Positions 1 through 8,513 are shown, numbered from the stretch's first letter. The stretch is DNA of 64,000 bases from Vandammella animalimorsus (GCF_002285285.1 NZ_NSJF01000001.1:310001-374000), one strand, 5' to 3'. The notes: generated from the letters alone by a model not told the origin. Numbers and translations: made by a program.

Positions 1-105
1 GAGCTCAAGGGCATGGAGCGCGAGGGCATCATCCGCATCGAAACAGGGGGGCTGGTGGTCCTCGATCGCGAAGCGCTGCTCCGCATTGGCGAGGCGGCCG
101 CGTAG
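1..105 (+). CDS. Crp/Fnr-type transcriptional regulator, C-terminal end (partial)
   Basis: The window opens inside a reading frame that ends with TAG at 103-105. The 34 residues seen (LKGMEREGIIRIETGGLVVL then DREALLRIGE) resemble the end of a Crp-type winged helix-turn-helix domain: the last part of the recognition helix, the two-stranded wing and a final 'D...L..I' helix. The rest of the gene, including any cyclic-nucleotide or Fe-S sensor domain, lies outside the window, so ligand and targets cannot be judged. A hairpin terminator follows, so it is probably not cotranscribed with the next gene. Confidence 0.6.
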   Translation, partial: ELKGMEREGIIRIETGGLVVLDREALLRIGEAAA

Positions 106-177
106 CCGCCTGGCCCGCAGCCTGCACTGGGCGTCTCGAAGCCTGGCAGGCAAGGGCATTCAAAAACCAAAGAAAAA

Positions 178-227
178 CACGCCGCAACCGGCGCGCCCTG
201 GTGCGCACTGGTTGCGGCGTTGTTGTT
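178..227 (+). terminator. Rho-independent terminator after the Crp/Fnr-type gene
   Basis: CGCCGCAACC (180-189) pairs perfectly with GGTTGCGGCG (210-219). The loop is GC-rich and can pair further, and the tail is TTGTTGTT. It lies 75 bases after the stop of the upstream regulator and 65 bases before the kinase gene. Confidence 0.7.
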
Positions 228-291
228 GGCAGGCCGTGTGGCGCATCGCCTTGCCAATGCAGCGATGGAAACAGCAAATGATGGAGATGGC

Positions 292-1383
292 ATGAGTGAT
301 TTCGAGCATTTTGTGGGCACGCGCGAGGTCAGCGCCGAGCACGCCTTCGACGCGGCTGCACTGCAGCGCTGGATGCAGCAGCACGTCGAAGGGTTTGACG
401 GCCCGCTGTCGGTGGCGATGTTCAAGGGCGGGCAATCCAACCCGACCTATGAGCTGACGACCCCGACGCAGCGCTACGTGATGCGCGCCAAACCAGGCCC
501 GGTGGCCAAGCTGCTGCCCTCGGCCCACGCCATTGAGCGCGAGTTCGCCGTGATGCGCGCGCTGGCCGATACGCCGGTGCCGGTGCCGCGCATGTATGCG
601 TTGTGCGAGGATGAGTCGGTCATCGGCCGGGCCTTCTACATCATGGAGTTCAAAACCGGCCGTGTGCTGTGGGATCAGGCGCTGCCAGGCCTGAGCCCGC
701 AGGAGCGCAGCGCGATCTACGACGAGATGAACCGCGTCATCGCCGCGCTGCACTCGGTGGACTACCGCGCCTGCGGGCTGGGCGATTTTGGTCGGCCGGG
801 CAACTACTTCGAGCGCCAGATCGGCCGCTGGAGCAAGCAGTACCGCGCCAGCGAGACCGGGCCCATCGAGGCCATGGACAGGCTCATCGAATGGCTGCCG
901 GCCAACATCCCGGCATCGGCGCGCGATGAGCGCCTCAGCGCCATCGTGCACGGCGACTTCCGGCTGGACAACCTGATGTTTGCCAACGATGCGCCACAGG
1001 CCATCGCCGTGCTGGATTGGGAGCTGAGCACCATCGGCCACCCCTTTGCCGACTTCAGCTACCACTGCATGGCCTGGCACATCCCCAGCGGCGTGTTCCG
1101 TGGCATTGCCGACGTGCCCTATGCCAGTCTGGGCATCCCCAGCGAGCAGGAATACATCCGCCGCTATTGCGAGCGCACCGGCTTTGCCACGGCCGAGGAG
1201 TTGACGGCCGACTGGAACTTCTACCTGGCCTACAACATGTTCCGCCTGGCGGCCATCCTGCAAGGCGTGGCCAAGCGCGCCCAAGAAGGGCTGGCCAGCA
1301 GCGCGCGCGCCAAGGCCCAAGGTGAGAACACGCGTCCGTTGGCCGAGATGGCCTGGCGCAAGGCGCAGCAGGCCGGCGCCTGA
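292..1383 (+). CDS. Phosphotransferase family protein (aminoglycoside-phosphotransferase fold), partner of the acyl-CoA dehydrogenase
   Basis: This 363-residue protein has the APH/choline-kinase fold. The catalytic loop HGDFRLDN starts near residue 220 and the metal-binding DWE follows near residue 241; the N-terminal part carries the nucleotide-binding segment [12 protein letters not shown]. The frame is open upstream, but the ATG at 292 (MSDFEHFVG) gives the usual N-terminus. The next gene, 77 bases downstream, is an acyl-CoA dehydrogenase. The same two domains are fused in animal ACAD10/ACAD11, and separate members (LvaA and LvaC) act on 4-hydroxyacyl-CoA in Pseudomonas levulinate catabolism. 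I infer that this kinase phosphorylates a hydroxyacyl-CoA rather than an antibiotic. The chain length of the substrate is unknown. Confidence 0.85.
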   Translation: MSDFEHFVGTREVSAEHAFDAAALQRWMQQHVEGFDGPLSVAMFKGGQSNPTYELTTPTQRYVMRAKPGPVAKLLPSAHAIEREFAVMRALADTPVPVPRMYALCEDESVIGRAFYIMEFKTGRVLWDQALPGLSPQERSAIYDEMNRVIAALHSVDYRACGLGDFGRPGNYFERQIGRWSKQYRASETGPIEAMDRLIEWLPANIPASARDERLSAIVHGDFRLDNLMFANDAPQAIAVLDWELSTIGHPFADFSYHCMAWHIPSGVFRGIADVPYASLGIPSEQEYIRRYCERTGFATAEELTADWNFYLAYNMFRLAAILQGVAKRAQEGLASSARAKAQGENTRPLAEMAWRKAQQAGA

Positions 1384-1460
1384 TCGCCCCTGCCCATGCA
1401 TGCCAGGCGCCATGTGCGTTGCCATGCCCAACCCGATCCCGACGAAGAAGGAGCACAGCG

Positions 1461-2744
1461 ATGGATTTTGACTACTCTGACAAGACCAAGGCCTTGCAGG
1501 ACAAGCTGCAGCAGTTCATGCAGCAGCACATCTACCCCAACGAGCAGGTCTACCACGAGGAAATGCAGGCCAATACGGCCGCCGGCAAGCGCTGGACACC
1601 GCTTCAGACCATCGAGAAGCTCAAGCCCATCGCGCGCCAGCAGGGCCTGTGGAACCTGTTTCTGCCTGTGGACACGGCCGCGGCCTCAGGCTATGAGGGC
1701 GCGGGGCTGACCAATCAGGAATACGCACCGCTGGCCGAGATCATGGGCCGCGTGCCCTGGGCCTCGGAGGTGTTCAACTGCTCGGCGCCCGACACCGGCA
1801 ACATGGAGACCCTGGCGCGCTACGGCAGCGAGGAAATCAAGCAGCGCTGGTTCAAGCCCCTGCTCGAAGGCGAAATCCGCTCGGCCTTTGCCATGACAGA
1901 GCCGGCCGTGGCCTCCAGCGACGCCACCAATATCGAGACGCGCATCGAGCGCCAGGGCGACGAATACGTCATCAATGGGCGCAAGTGGTGGATCTCTGGT
2001 GCAGGCGATCCGCGCTGCAAAGTCTTCATTACCATGGGCAAAAGCGACTTCGACGCGCCGCGCCACTCCCAGCAAAGCATGATCGTCGTGCCGGCTGACA
2101 CGCCGGGCGTGAAAATCCTGCGCCCGCTGAATGTGCTGGGCTATGACGACGCGCCGCATGGCCACATGGAAATGCTGTTCGAGAACGTGCGCGTGCCCGC
2201 TGCCAACATCCTGCTGGGTGAGGGCCGTGGCTTCGAGATCGCCCAGGGCCGCCTGGGGCCAGGGCGCATCCACCACTGCATGCGCCTGATCGGCCAGGCC
2301 GAGCGCGCGTTGGAATACCTGTGTCGCCGCGCCCTCAGCCGCGTGGCATTCGGCAAGACCATCGCCCAGCAGACCGTCACGCAAGAGCGCATCGCCCAGG
2401 CGCGCTGCGAGATCGACATGGCGCGCTTGCTCACGCTCAAGGCCGCCTGGATGATGGACACCGTGGGCAACAAAGTCGCGCGCACCGAGATCGCCATGAT
2501 CAAAGTCGTGGCTCCCAGCATGGCCTGCCGCGTCATCGACTGGGCCATTCAGGTGCACGGCGGCGGCGGCCTCAGCGACGACTTCCCGCTGGCCTACAGC
2601 TACGCCAACGCCCGCACGCTGCGCTTTGCCGATGGCCCGGATGAAGTACACCGCAACGCCATTGCCAAGTGGGAGCTGGGCAAATACGCCGACACGCCGC
2701 CCAAGGCCGGCGAGATGGATCCGCCAGTCACGCGCGGTTTCTGA
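1461..2744 (+). CDS. Acyl-CoA dehydrogenase family protein
   Basis: A 427-residue flavoprotein of the acyl-CoA dehydrogenase family. It shows the FAD/substrate segment [15 protein letters not shown] in the middle and the C-terminal signature [20 protein letters not shown] followed by [11 protein letters not shown]. The ATG at 1461 follows GAAGAAGGAG with good spacing; an ATG at 1419 in the same frame has no such site. The C-terminal layout and the neighbouring phosphotransferase resemble the ACAD11/LvaC group. The expected role is FAD-dependent handling of an acyl-CoA, possibly a phosphorylated 4-hydroxyacyl-CoA, feeding beta-oxidation. Electrons would pass to electron-transfer flavoprotein, not encoded nearby. 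Confidence 0.92.
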   Translation: MDFDYSDKTKALQDKLQQFMQQHIYPNEQVYHEEMQANTAAGKRWTPLQTIEKLKPIARQQGLWNLFLPVDTAAASGYEGAGLTNQEYAPLAEIMGRVPWASEVFNCSAPDTGNMETLARYGSEEIKQRWFKPLLEGEIRSAFAMTEPAVASSDATNIETRIERQGDEYVINGRKWWISGAGDPRCKVFITMGKSDFDAPRHSQQSMIVVPADTPGVKILRPLNVLGYDDAPHGHMEMLFENVRVPAANILLGEGRGFEIAQGRLGPGRIHHCMRLIGQAERALEYLCRRALSRVAFGKTIAQQTVTQERIAQARCEIDMARLLTLKAAWMMDTVGNKVARTEIAMIKVVAPSMACRVIDWAIQVHGGGGLSDDFPLAYSYANARTLRFADGPDEVHRNAIAKWELGKYADTPPKAGEMDPPVTRGF

Positions 2745-2798
2745 TCGACGGGCCCTGGCACTGCGCTTGCGCAGTTCAGAGGCGGCGCACAGCCCCTG

Positions 2799-2837
2799 CA
2801 AAAGCCCCGCCGGGCGGCTGGCCTGGCGGGGCTTTTG
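2799..2837 (+). terminator. Rho-independent terminator after the acyl-CoA dehydrogenase
   Basis: AAAAGCCCCGCC at about 2800-2811 pairs with GGCGGGGCTTTT at 2825-2836 around a short GC-rich loop, ending in TTTT. It separates the kinase/dehydrogenase unit from holC. Confidence 0.75.
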
Positions 2838-2904
2838 CGCTCTGTGGCCTGCATCGTGCGCAGGCCACGGCATCGTGGGCAGGGCTTGGCTGGATAATGC
2901 GCCC

Positions 2905-3381
2905 ATGACGGACGTGCATTTCTACTTCAACGTGCCAGACAAGCTGCACTTTGCCTGCCGTCTGGCGCGCAAGGCATTCATGCAGCAAACGCCGCTGCTG
3001 CTCAGCGCTGCGCCGCAGCAGTTGCAGCAGCTCGATGCCATGCTCTGGCAGATGGCCCCGGCCGATTTTGTCGCCCACGACTGGTTGGACGCGCCGGATG
3101 GGCATGGCAGCGCCCCGGCCGGGCCTGCCGCGCCCAGCGTGCAAGCGCCCATCCTGCTGTGCGAGCGCATCGACCCGCAGGCCCTGCATGGCCGGGTTCA
3201 CGCCTTGCTCAGTCTGTGGGATGAAGTGCCAGCAGGTTTCAGCCATTTCGAGCATTTGTATGAGCTGGTATCGCCAGACGCCCATGACCGCCAGTGCGCC
3301 CGCCAACGCTGGCGGCATTACCAGCAGCGCGGCTATGCCATCCTCAGCCACGATCTGGGCCAAGCCACAGGCGCTGCTTGA
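2905..3381 (+). CDS. holC: DNA polymerase III subunit chi
   Basis: This 158-residue protein matches HolC, the chi subunit that links the clamp loader to single-stranded DNA-binding protein. Typical features are the start TDVHFYFNVPDKLHFACRLARKA, the central LLLCERID-like strand and the end segment HFEHLYELVSPD...ARQRWRHYQQRGY. The frame is open far upstream, but the conserved N-terminus starts at the ATG at 2905. In Burkholderiales holC is usually followed by a DUF2486-type gene, as here, although two dispersed repeats intervene. It is usually preceded by a leucyl aminopeptidase gene, which is absent here. Confidence 0.9.
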   Translation: MTDVHFYFNVPDKLHFACRLARKAFMQQTPLLLSAAPQQLQQLDAMLWQMAPADFVAHDWLDAPDGHGSAPAGPAAPSVQAPILLCERIDPQALHGRVHALLSLWDEVPAGFSHFEHLYELVSPDAHDRQCARQRWRHYQQRGYAILSHDLGQATGAA

Positions 3382-3393
3382 TGGGCTTGTCTT

Positions 3394-3549
3394 AGAGCCT
3401 GTTCAAAATCTTTGCACGGCGGTCAAGAGAGCGGATTTGGGCGCTCTGCTACGTTGCAAAGCCAGCCCCAGCTATGGCTGCGTTTTGCGCCTTGCAGCCC
3501 ACCCCAAACCGCTTCTTGCCCACTCGCGCCGAGATTTTGAACAGGCTCT
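3394..3549 (+). repeat. Dispersed repeat family B, copy 1, with perfect 18-bp terminal inverted repeats
   Basis: The element begins AGAGCCTGTTCAAAATCT (3394-3411) and ends AGATTTTGAACAGGCTCT (3532-3549), an exact inverted pair. The interior includes TGGCTGCGTTTTGCGCC and TTGCAGCCCACCCC, which recur in copies near 33550 and 50110 and inverted near 45370. TTA lies immediately outside both ends if the ends are taken as GAGCC/GGCTC. It carries no transposase and looks like a miniature inverted-repeat element or an intergenic palindromic unit. It starts 12 bases after the holC stop. Confidence 0.8.
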
Positions 3550-3718
3550 TAGGGGGATTGACATTCAGTATTGCGGCGGTGTTTTCGCTCAAAACCCGCA
3601 ACTGCCGCGTTGAAAATGCCTGCAGGGTGTTCAGGTCTTGCACGAACTCCCGCCTTCCATTTGCAGCTTTTGCCACGAAAAACCGCTTCGCCAACCCAGT
3701 CTCAGCAACCCAGCCAGC
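3549..3718 (-). repeat. Dispersed repeat family A, copy 1 (inverted)
   Basis: Read on the minus strand, this stretch aligns throughout with the copies at 28173-28345 and 51325-51494. Shared blocks include GGCAAAAGCTGCAAATGGAA, CAAGACCTGAACACC, GCATTTTCAACGCGGCAGTT and GAAAACACCGC. Its TTAGGGGG end abuts the right end of the family B copy, so the two share TTAG. The other end is diffuse near 3718, just before the next gene's ATG, so that gene's promoter or leader may lie inside the repeat. A frame reading AKAANGRREFVQDLNTLQAF is open across it and has counterparts in the other copies. Confidence 0.7.
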
Positions 3719-3736
3719 CAACCGAAGATTTCCGCC

Positions 3737-4687
3737 ATGACTGAGCGCGCACACGATCCATACCGCCCCCAGACCGTGCCCACACTGACCGACATCGTGC
3801 AGGCCCAGCCCGCGAGCGATGGCTCCGGTGCTGCCCACGACGCACAGCCGCCAGCTGACGCTGGCCTGCGGGCCGCCGCGCCTGCGGACATACCGGCGGA
3901 CATGCCGGTGCCGCTGGCGCAAATCCCCACGCTGATGCCCGAGCCGCAGCCCGACGTGGCGCTGCGCACCTCGCGCTACATCGAGCGTGCGCTCAATGCC
4001 GTTGGCGGTGCGGCCAGCGCCGATGCTGCGCCGCCATCACAGCCTCTGCAGCCTGAGCCCTCGGCAGGCCCGGACGCCTCGGCTTGGCAGGGCGCCTTCG
4101 ACGATTTGCAGCCATTGCACCCCCCCGCTGCGAATGCGCTGCACGGCCTGCAGGATGGCGCGCGGCCGCACGGCGACGCAGCCCCCGGCCAGCCCATGCA
4201 GGCGCCGCCACCGCGCGATGCAGCCAGTGAGCTGGCCGAGCGCGTGGCCTGGGAAATGCTGCAGCTGGGCCAGGCTGCCCCGGTGCCGTCCGCGCAGCCT
4301 GAGTTGCAGTTGCCTGCCATGGCCGCGCCCCCGGATGCGGCCGAGCCGCTGCCGATGGCGGCCGATGGCGTACAGGCCGAAGGCTTTTGCGCCGTGGCGG
4401 CCCGGGCCGCGCAGGCCGACGCCTGGCCGGATGCCGCCGCCTTGCGAGGCTTGCTGCCGGGCGATTTCGAAGAGCAGCTGGTGCACCGGGTCATGCAGCG
4501 CGTCGATGCCGTGCTCACCGACCGGGTGGGCGAGGTCATTGCCGTCGTCATCGAGCGCCAGACCCGCTCGCTGCTGCCCAGTATCCGTGAGGAGCTGGAG
4601 TTCGCCATCCGCAAAAGCGTGTACGAAGCCATGGCCGACGAACTGGCTGGCATCCAGGCCAGTGGCTTGGAGGGCGCGCCGCAGTGA
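3737..4687 (+). CDS. DUF2486-like protein of unknown function
   Basis: A 316-residue acidic protein rich in Pro and Ala. Residues 1-240 look disordered (many AQP, PADAG and PPPRDAA runs). Only the last 75 residues look folded: GDFEEQLVHRVMQRVDAVLT, then RVGEVIAVVIERQTRSLLP and REELEFAIRKSVYEAMADEL, an amphipathic helical region. Position directly after holC and this architecture match the DUF2486 group of Burkholderiales, but I cannot confirm membership by search. The ATG at 3737 is preferred because the longer frame starts inside the repeat. No ribosome-binding site is clear. Function is unknown. Confidence 0.7.
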   Translation: MTERAHDPYRPQTVPTLTDIVQAQPASDGSGAAHDAQPPADAGLRAAAPADIPADMPVPLAQIPTLMPEPQPDVALRTSRYIERALNAVGGAASADAAPPSQPLQPEPSAGPDASAWQGAFDDLQPLHPPAANALHGLQDGARPHGDAAPGQPMQAPPPRDAASELAERVAWEMLQLGQAAPVPSAQPELQLPAMAAPPDAAEPLPMAADGVQAEGFCAVAARAAQADAWPDAAALRGLLPGDFEEQLVHRVMQRVDAVLTDRVGEVIAVVIERQTRSLLPSIREELEFAIRKSVYEAMADELAGIQASGLEGAPQ

Positions 4688-4762
4688 GCAGGTGCGGCGA
4701 CTCTGAATGAACGGGCTCCGAGGGCGACGGGCGCTGCGCACCGGCCCGTGCAGGCCCTGGCT

Positions 4763-5989
4763 TCAAGACATTTCGGGTGACGCCTGCCAGCCCATGAAAT
4801 CCAGCACCTGCTGGCTGCGCCGCAGCGTGTCTTGCTCGCCCAGTGCGATCAGCTCCTGCGTAAAGGCCGCCTCGAACAGCAGATAGCTCACCAGGGCCGA
4901 ATGGCCCAGCTCGCGCGCATCGCTGCCCGTGCCCAGCGCCCCCAGCAGGGCGCGGATGCTGGCGGGCAGCTGCTGCAGGTGGCGCGCGGCCAGCGCGTCG
5001 ATGTCCTGCGACGGGGTGATGGCCAGCAGCTCGATGGGGCGCAATTGGCTGCGCGCCTGCTGCTCAGGCGTGAGCAGGCGCAGCGTCTGGTTGATGCGCT
5101 GCAGGCGCTCGATGTCGGTGGCCAGGGTGTCCAGGAAGATGCTCGATAGCGCGTGCCCGGCGATCTGCGCCAGCGAAGGCGCGCTGGCGCCTGCGGCGCT
5201 TCCCGCCGTTGTCACGCCGCGCCCCACGCCAATGACCAGAATGCGCTGCGCGCCCAGGTGGATGGCCGGAGCCATGGGCGCTTGCTGGCGCATGGAGCCA
5301 TCGCCGAAGAACTCCAGGCCATGGGGCAGGGGCAGCTGTTGTGCGGGAAAGACGAAGGGAATGGCCGCCGAGGCCAGCAAGTGCCCGTGGTGCAGGGCCG
5401 TGGCGCAGGCCAGATGCAGCGAGCGCTGCCAGGGCTGGATGGGTGCGGCCGATTGGTAAAAGCTCATGTGGCGGCCGCTGCTGTAGCTGGAGGCCGTGAC
5501 GGCCACGGCGCGCAGGTGGCCGCGCTCGATCAGTGCCGGGATGCGCGCCATGGCGATGCGCGCTTGCAGCAGCTCGGCCAGCGGCTGGTTATCCAACAGC
5601 GCCTGCGGCTGGCCGCGCCGCCAGCGCGCCACCGCCCAGCCCAGCGAGAGCAGGCGCAGCCAGCGTGTGCCAGTGCGCAGCACGCTCCAGGAGTCGCTGC
5701 GGTAGACCTGCTCGGTGTGCAGCCCGGCCCAGGTCTGTTCGAGCTGCGCGACGGCTTGAGCGAAATGGTCGGCACCGCTGGCCAGCGCCGCCACGTTGAT
5801 GGCCCCGGCCGAAGTGCCCACCAGAATGCCGAACGGACTTTGCCGCAGCCGCTGCGGCTGCGTGCCATGCAGGCGCGCCAGGGCCTTGAGCACGCCGACC
5901 TGGTAGGCGGCGCGGGCCCCGCCGCCACAGCACACCAGGGCGGTTTGCGCTGCACGCTGTTGCTGGGCATGGCGCGCGACCGGTGACAT
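4763..5989 (-). CDS. Patatin-like phospholipase family protein
   Basis: This 408-residue protein has the patatin fold. It has an oxyanion-hole motif CCGGGARAAYQVGVLKAL (near residues 20-37), the nucleophile elbow GTSAG with Ser about residue 60, and the catalytic-dyad Asp in FFGDGSMRQ. It should hydrolyse acyl esters of phospholipids or related lipids. No signal peptide is evident, so it is probably cytoplasmic or delivered by another route. A GTG at 6034 would add 15 residues, but neither start has a good ribosome-binding site; the ATG at 5989 lies just before the conserved part. It runs convergently with the DUF2486-like gene. Confidence 0.88.
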   Translation of the reverse strand: MSPVARHAQQQRAAQTALVCCGGGARAAYQVGVLKALARLHGTQPQRLRQSPFGILVGTSAGAINVAALASGADHFAQAVAQLEQTWAGLHTEQVYRSDSWSVLRTGTRWLRLLSLGWAVARWRRGQPQALLDNQPLAELLQARIAMARIPALIERGHLRAVAVTASSYSSGRHMSFYQSAAPIQPWQRSLHLACATALHHGHLLASAAIPFVFPAQQLPLPHGLEFFGDGSMRQQAPMAPAIHLGAQRILVIGVGRGVTTAGSAAGASAPSLAQIAGHALSSIFLDTLATDIERLQRINQTLRLLTPEQQARSQLRPIELLAITPSQDIDALAARHLQQLPASIRALLGALGTGSDARELGHSALVSYLLFEAAFTQELIALGEQDTLRRSQQVLDFMGWQASPEMS

Positions 5990-6061
5990 TGGCCGGGGCG
6001 AATGGATGGATGGGGATGCGCCAGTGTGTGGCACGGCAGCTTGCTTTGCGACCCGCTGTGA

Positions 6062-6646
6062 TCAGACGCCGGGGCGCTTGCCCAGCAGGAACAGCGACAG
6101 GGCGTCGCCCAGCCAGATCTGGATGTTGTGCTCGCGTGCAAAACGCTGTGCGGGCGGGCTGAGTTCGCCGCCGGCGGCGATGTACAGCCCGTGGCCGATG
6201 CCGCTGTCCTCCATCGCGCGGGCCAGTTGGCGCAGTGGCTCAAGCCCATGCACTGAGGCTTTCCAGCGGCGCGCCAGCACCAAGGTGTACTGGCCTTCGC
6301 GGGTGATGCGCCAGTCCGCGCCGGGGTGCTCGGGCGCGCTGGCGTGGATGCCTTGCAGGCGCCAGCTTTGCTGCAGGCGCCTTGAGAAATCCTCCCAACT
6401 CAGCTGGGCAGCCTCTTGCAATACCTGGCTGCGCTTTTCCTCGCTGGGGGCATGCCATTGCTGCCAGGCGGCCACAGCCCCGACGATCAGCAGCGGCAAG
6501 GTGCCGGTCAGGGCCAGCAGCACATATTCGCGCGGCATCAGCGCCGCCAGGGCCGCGCCCAGCACGGCGGCCAGCATAATGCTGACCCACCACGGGGAGC
6601 GCAGCAGCAGGCCGAAAAGCGAATGGCGTGGAATGGTGAATTTCAC
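6062..6646 (-). CDS. Membrane-anchored Mrr-like restriction-endonuclease-fold protein
   Basis: A 194-residue protein with two hydrophobic segments near residues 16-36 and 40-62, followed by a soluble domain. The soluble part has the layout of the Mrr catalytic fold: WEDFSRRLQQSWRLQG, then GADWRITREGQYTLVLARRWKAS and a final GLYIAAGGELSPPAQRFAREHNIQIWLG. The usual D...(Q/E)xK set is imperfect, with Ala-Arg-Arg where Gln or Glu is expected, so nuclease activity is doubtful. The start is GTG at 6646. It lies back to back with mrp and 72 bases from the patatin-like gene on the same strand. It is unlikely to be a true restriction enzyme, as no methylase is near. Confidence 0.7.
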   Translation of the reverse strand: MKFTIPRHSLFGLLLRSPWWVSIMLAAVLGAALAALMPREYVLLALTGTLPLLIVGAVAAWQQWHAPSEEKRSQVLQEAAQLSWEDFSRRLQQSWRLQGIHASAPEHPGADWRITREGQYTLVLARRWKASVHGLEPLRQLARAMEDSGIGHGLYIAAGGELSPPAQRFAREHNIQIWLGDALSLFLLGKRPGV

Positions 6647-6761
6647 GGCGAAGACGCAGCGAACGGGCAAGATACGGCCGCGGCAAATGGCTGGGGCTGC
6701 GCGCGCAGGCTCCGGCCGCCGTGGGTTTGCCCTTGGATTGATGGAAAACAGTGGATTGACT

Positions 6762-7844
6762 ATGGCAGTGCAGCAAGAGCGCCTGCTCGCAGAGCTGGCG
6801 AGTGTAAGAGATATTTTTACGGGCGAGGACTTTGCCTCGCCCAAGCGCATGCAGGCGCACATTGAGGGCGAGCAGGTGCAGCTGCGCGTGCGCATGCCGT
6901 ACCCGGCGCAGTCGCAGCAGGCGCTGTGGCGCGAGCAGCTCACGCAGGCCGCGCAGCGCGCCGGCGCCGGGCAGGTGCAGCTGCAGTTCGAGCTGGAGGT
7001 GGCTGCCCATGCGGTACGCCCAGGGCTGACGCCGCTGCCGCAGGTGCGCAACATCATCGCCGTGGCCTCGGGCAAGGGCGGCGTGGGCAAGAGCACCACG
7101 GCCGTCAACCTGGCGCTGGCGCTGGTGCAGGAGGGCGCGCGCGTAGGCCTGCTCGATGCCGATGTCTACGGCCCCAGCTTGCCGATGATGCTGGGCCTGG
7201 ACCAACGCCCCGAGAGCCTGGACGGCAAGAGCATGCAGCCGCTGCAACGCCACGGCGTGCAGGCCATGTCCATTGGCTTTCTGGCCCGGCCCGACGACGC
7301 CATGATCTGGCGCGGGCCCATGGCCGTACAGGCGCTGGAGCAAATGCTGCGCCAGACCAATTGGGACGATCTGGACTACCTGCTCATCGACATGCCGCCG
7401 GGCACCGGCGACATCCACCTGAGCCTGAGCCAGCGCGTGCCGCTGACCGGCGCCATCATCGTCACCACGCCGCAGGACATTGCGCTGCTCGATGCGCGCA
7501 AGGGCATTCGCATGTTTGAGAAGGTCGGCGTGCCCATCCTGGGCCTGGTGGAGAACATGGCCATGCACGTGTGCAGCCAGTGCGGCCACATCGAGCACGT
7601 GTTCGGCCAGGACGGCGGCCAGCACCTGGCGGCCGAGCTGGGCCTGGCCTATCTGGGCGCACTGCCGCTGGACATGCAAATCCGTTTGCAGGCCGATGGC
7701 GGCAGCCCCAGCGTGGTGGCCGAGCCTGAAGGCCCCATCGCGGCGCAGTACCGCCACATTGCGCTGCAGGCCGCAGCCAAGGTGGCGCTGCGCGGCAGGG
7801 ACTATTCGCAGCGCCTGGCCGGCATCAAGGTCAGCGCGCAGTAA
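6762..7844 (+). CDS. apbC: Iron-sulfur cluster carrier protein Mrp/ApbC
   Basis: A 360-residue Mrp/NBP35-type P-loop ATPase that carries Fe-S clusters to apoproteins in the cytoplasm. It shows GKGGVGKST (residues 104-112), the switch DADVYGPSLPMMLG, the DMPPGTGD motif and the cluster-binding pair Cys271-x-x-Cys274 (CSQC). A short N-terminal MIP18-like domain covers about residues 1-90. The ATG at 6762 (MAVQQERLL) is preferred; an in-frame ATG at 6741 would add seven residues. It runs convergently with the cytochrome b561 gene with only 16 bases between them. Confidence 0.93.
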   Translation: MAVQQERLLAELASVRDIFTGEDFASPKRMQAHIEGEQVQLRVRMPYPAQSQQALWREQLTQAAQRAGAGQVQLQFELEVAAHAVRPGLTPLPQVRNIIAVASGKGGVGKSTTAVNLALALVQEGARVGLLDADVYGPSLPMMLGLDQRPESLDGKSMQPLQRHGVQAMSIGFLARPDDAMIWRGPMAVQALEQMLRQTNWDDLDYLLIDMPPGTGDIHLSLSQRVPLTGAIIVTTPQDIALLDARKGIRMFEKVGVPILGLVENMAMHVCSQCGHIEHVFGQDGGQHLAAELGLAYLGALPLDMQIRLQADGGSPSVVAEPEGPIAAQYRHIALQAAAKVALRGRDYSQRLAGIKVSAQ

Positions 7845-7860
7845 GGGGGGGGAGATTGAG

Positions 7861-8496
7861 TCAACCCCTGATGCTCGGGCCACGGCGGCCCAGCATGCGG
7901 CGCGCCGTGTCGTCGCGCCAGATGAAATGGTGCACCAGCACCATGGCGATGTGCCCGGCAATCACGGCCAGCAGCAGCCAGCCCAGCAGCCCATGCCAGC
8001 TGGCGCCCAGGCTGTCGCGTGGGGCGTTGATGGCCTGCACCAAGGCCTGATTGGGCGCGGAGGCGCTAAAGATTGGCAACTGCCCGAACAGCGCAAAGGC
8101 CCGGCCCGATGCGTACAAGCGCATCACGGCCAGCGTAGGCACCAGCAGCATCAGCAGATACAGCAGCCCATGCCCGGCGCGCGCACATTGGGCGATGAAG
8201 CCTGGGCCGTAGGCCGGGCGCTGCGGCCATTGCGCCAGCGCCCAGAGGGCGCGCAGCACGGCCAGCAGCCACAGCACCATGCCCACGTGGTTGTGCGTGC
8301 CCACCAGCCAGGAGTCGCGCGGGCTTAGATCAAAAGCCAGCTTGAGCGCCATGCCGATGAACTGCCAGGCCAGCAGCAGCGCCATGGCCCAGTGCAGCAG
8401 CCGGCTGATGCGGCCAAAGCGCAGCGGGCTGTCCCGCCAGGGCGGGGCAGGCGGGGCGGCGCGCAAGTGGCTGCCGGAATGGTTTGGTGCAGGCAT
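7861..8496 (-). CDS. Cytochrome b561 family protein
   Basis: A 211-residue membrane protein with four predicted helices and haem-ligand histidines placed as in bacterial cytochrome b561: RLLHWAMA in helix 1, THNHVGMVLW in helix 2, ARAGHGLLYLLM in helix 3 and WHGLLGW...AGHIAMVLVHHF in helix 4. It probably carries electrons in the inner membrane, perhaps from ubiquinol to oxygen or superoxide. The ATG at 8496 (MPAPNHSG) is 17 bases from the ubiA stop on the same strand, suggesting cotranscription with this quinone-biosynthesis gene. Confidence 0.88.
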   Translation of the reverse strand: MPAPNHSGSHLRAAPPAPPWRDSPLRFGRISRLLHWAMALLLAWQFIGMALKLAFDLSPRDSWLVGTHNHVGMVLWLLAVLRALWALAQWPQRPAYGPGFIAQCARAGHGLLYLLMLLVPTLAVMRLYASGRAFALFGQLPIFSASAPNQALVQAINAPRDSLGASWHGLLGWLLLAVIAGHIAMVLVHHFIWRDDTARRMLGRRGPSIRG

Positions 8497-8513
8497 GGCG
8501 TTGCCGGGGCCGG

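Noticed and set aside
669-1383. Antibiotic-resistance kinase, suggested by the aminoglycoside-phosphotransferase fold
   Set aside because: The adjacent acyl-CoA dehydrogenase and family layout point to hydroxyacyl-CoA metabolism; the fold alone does not indicate drug resistance.
160-1431. A 423-codon minus-strand frame across the kinase gene
   Set aside because: It is antisense to a protein with intact APH motifs and has a low-complexity Gly/His/Arg composition.
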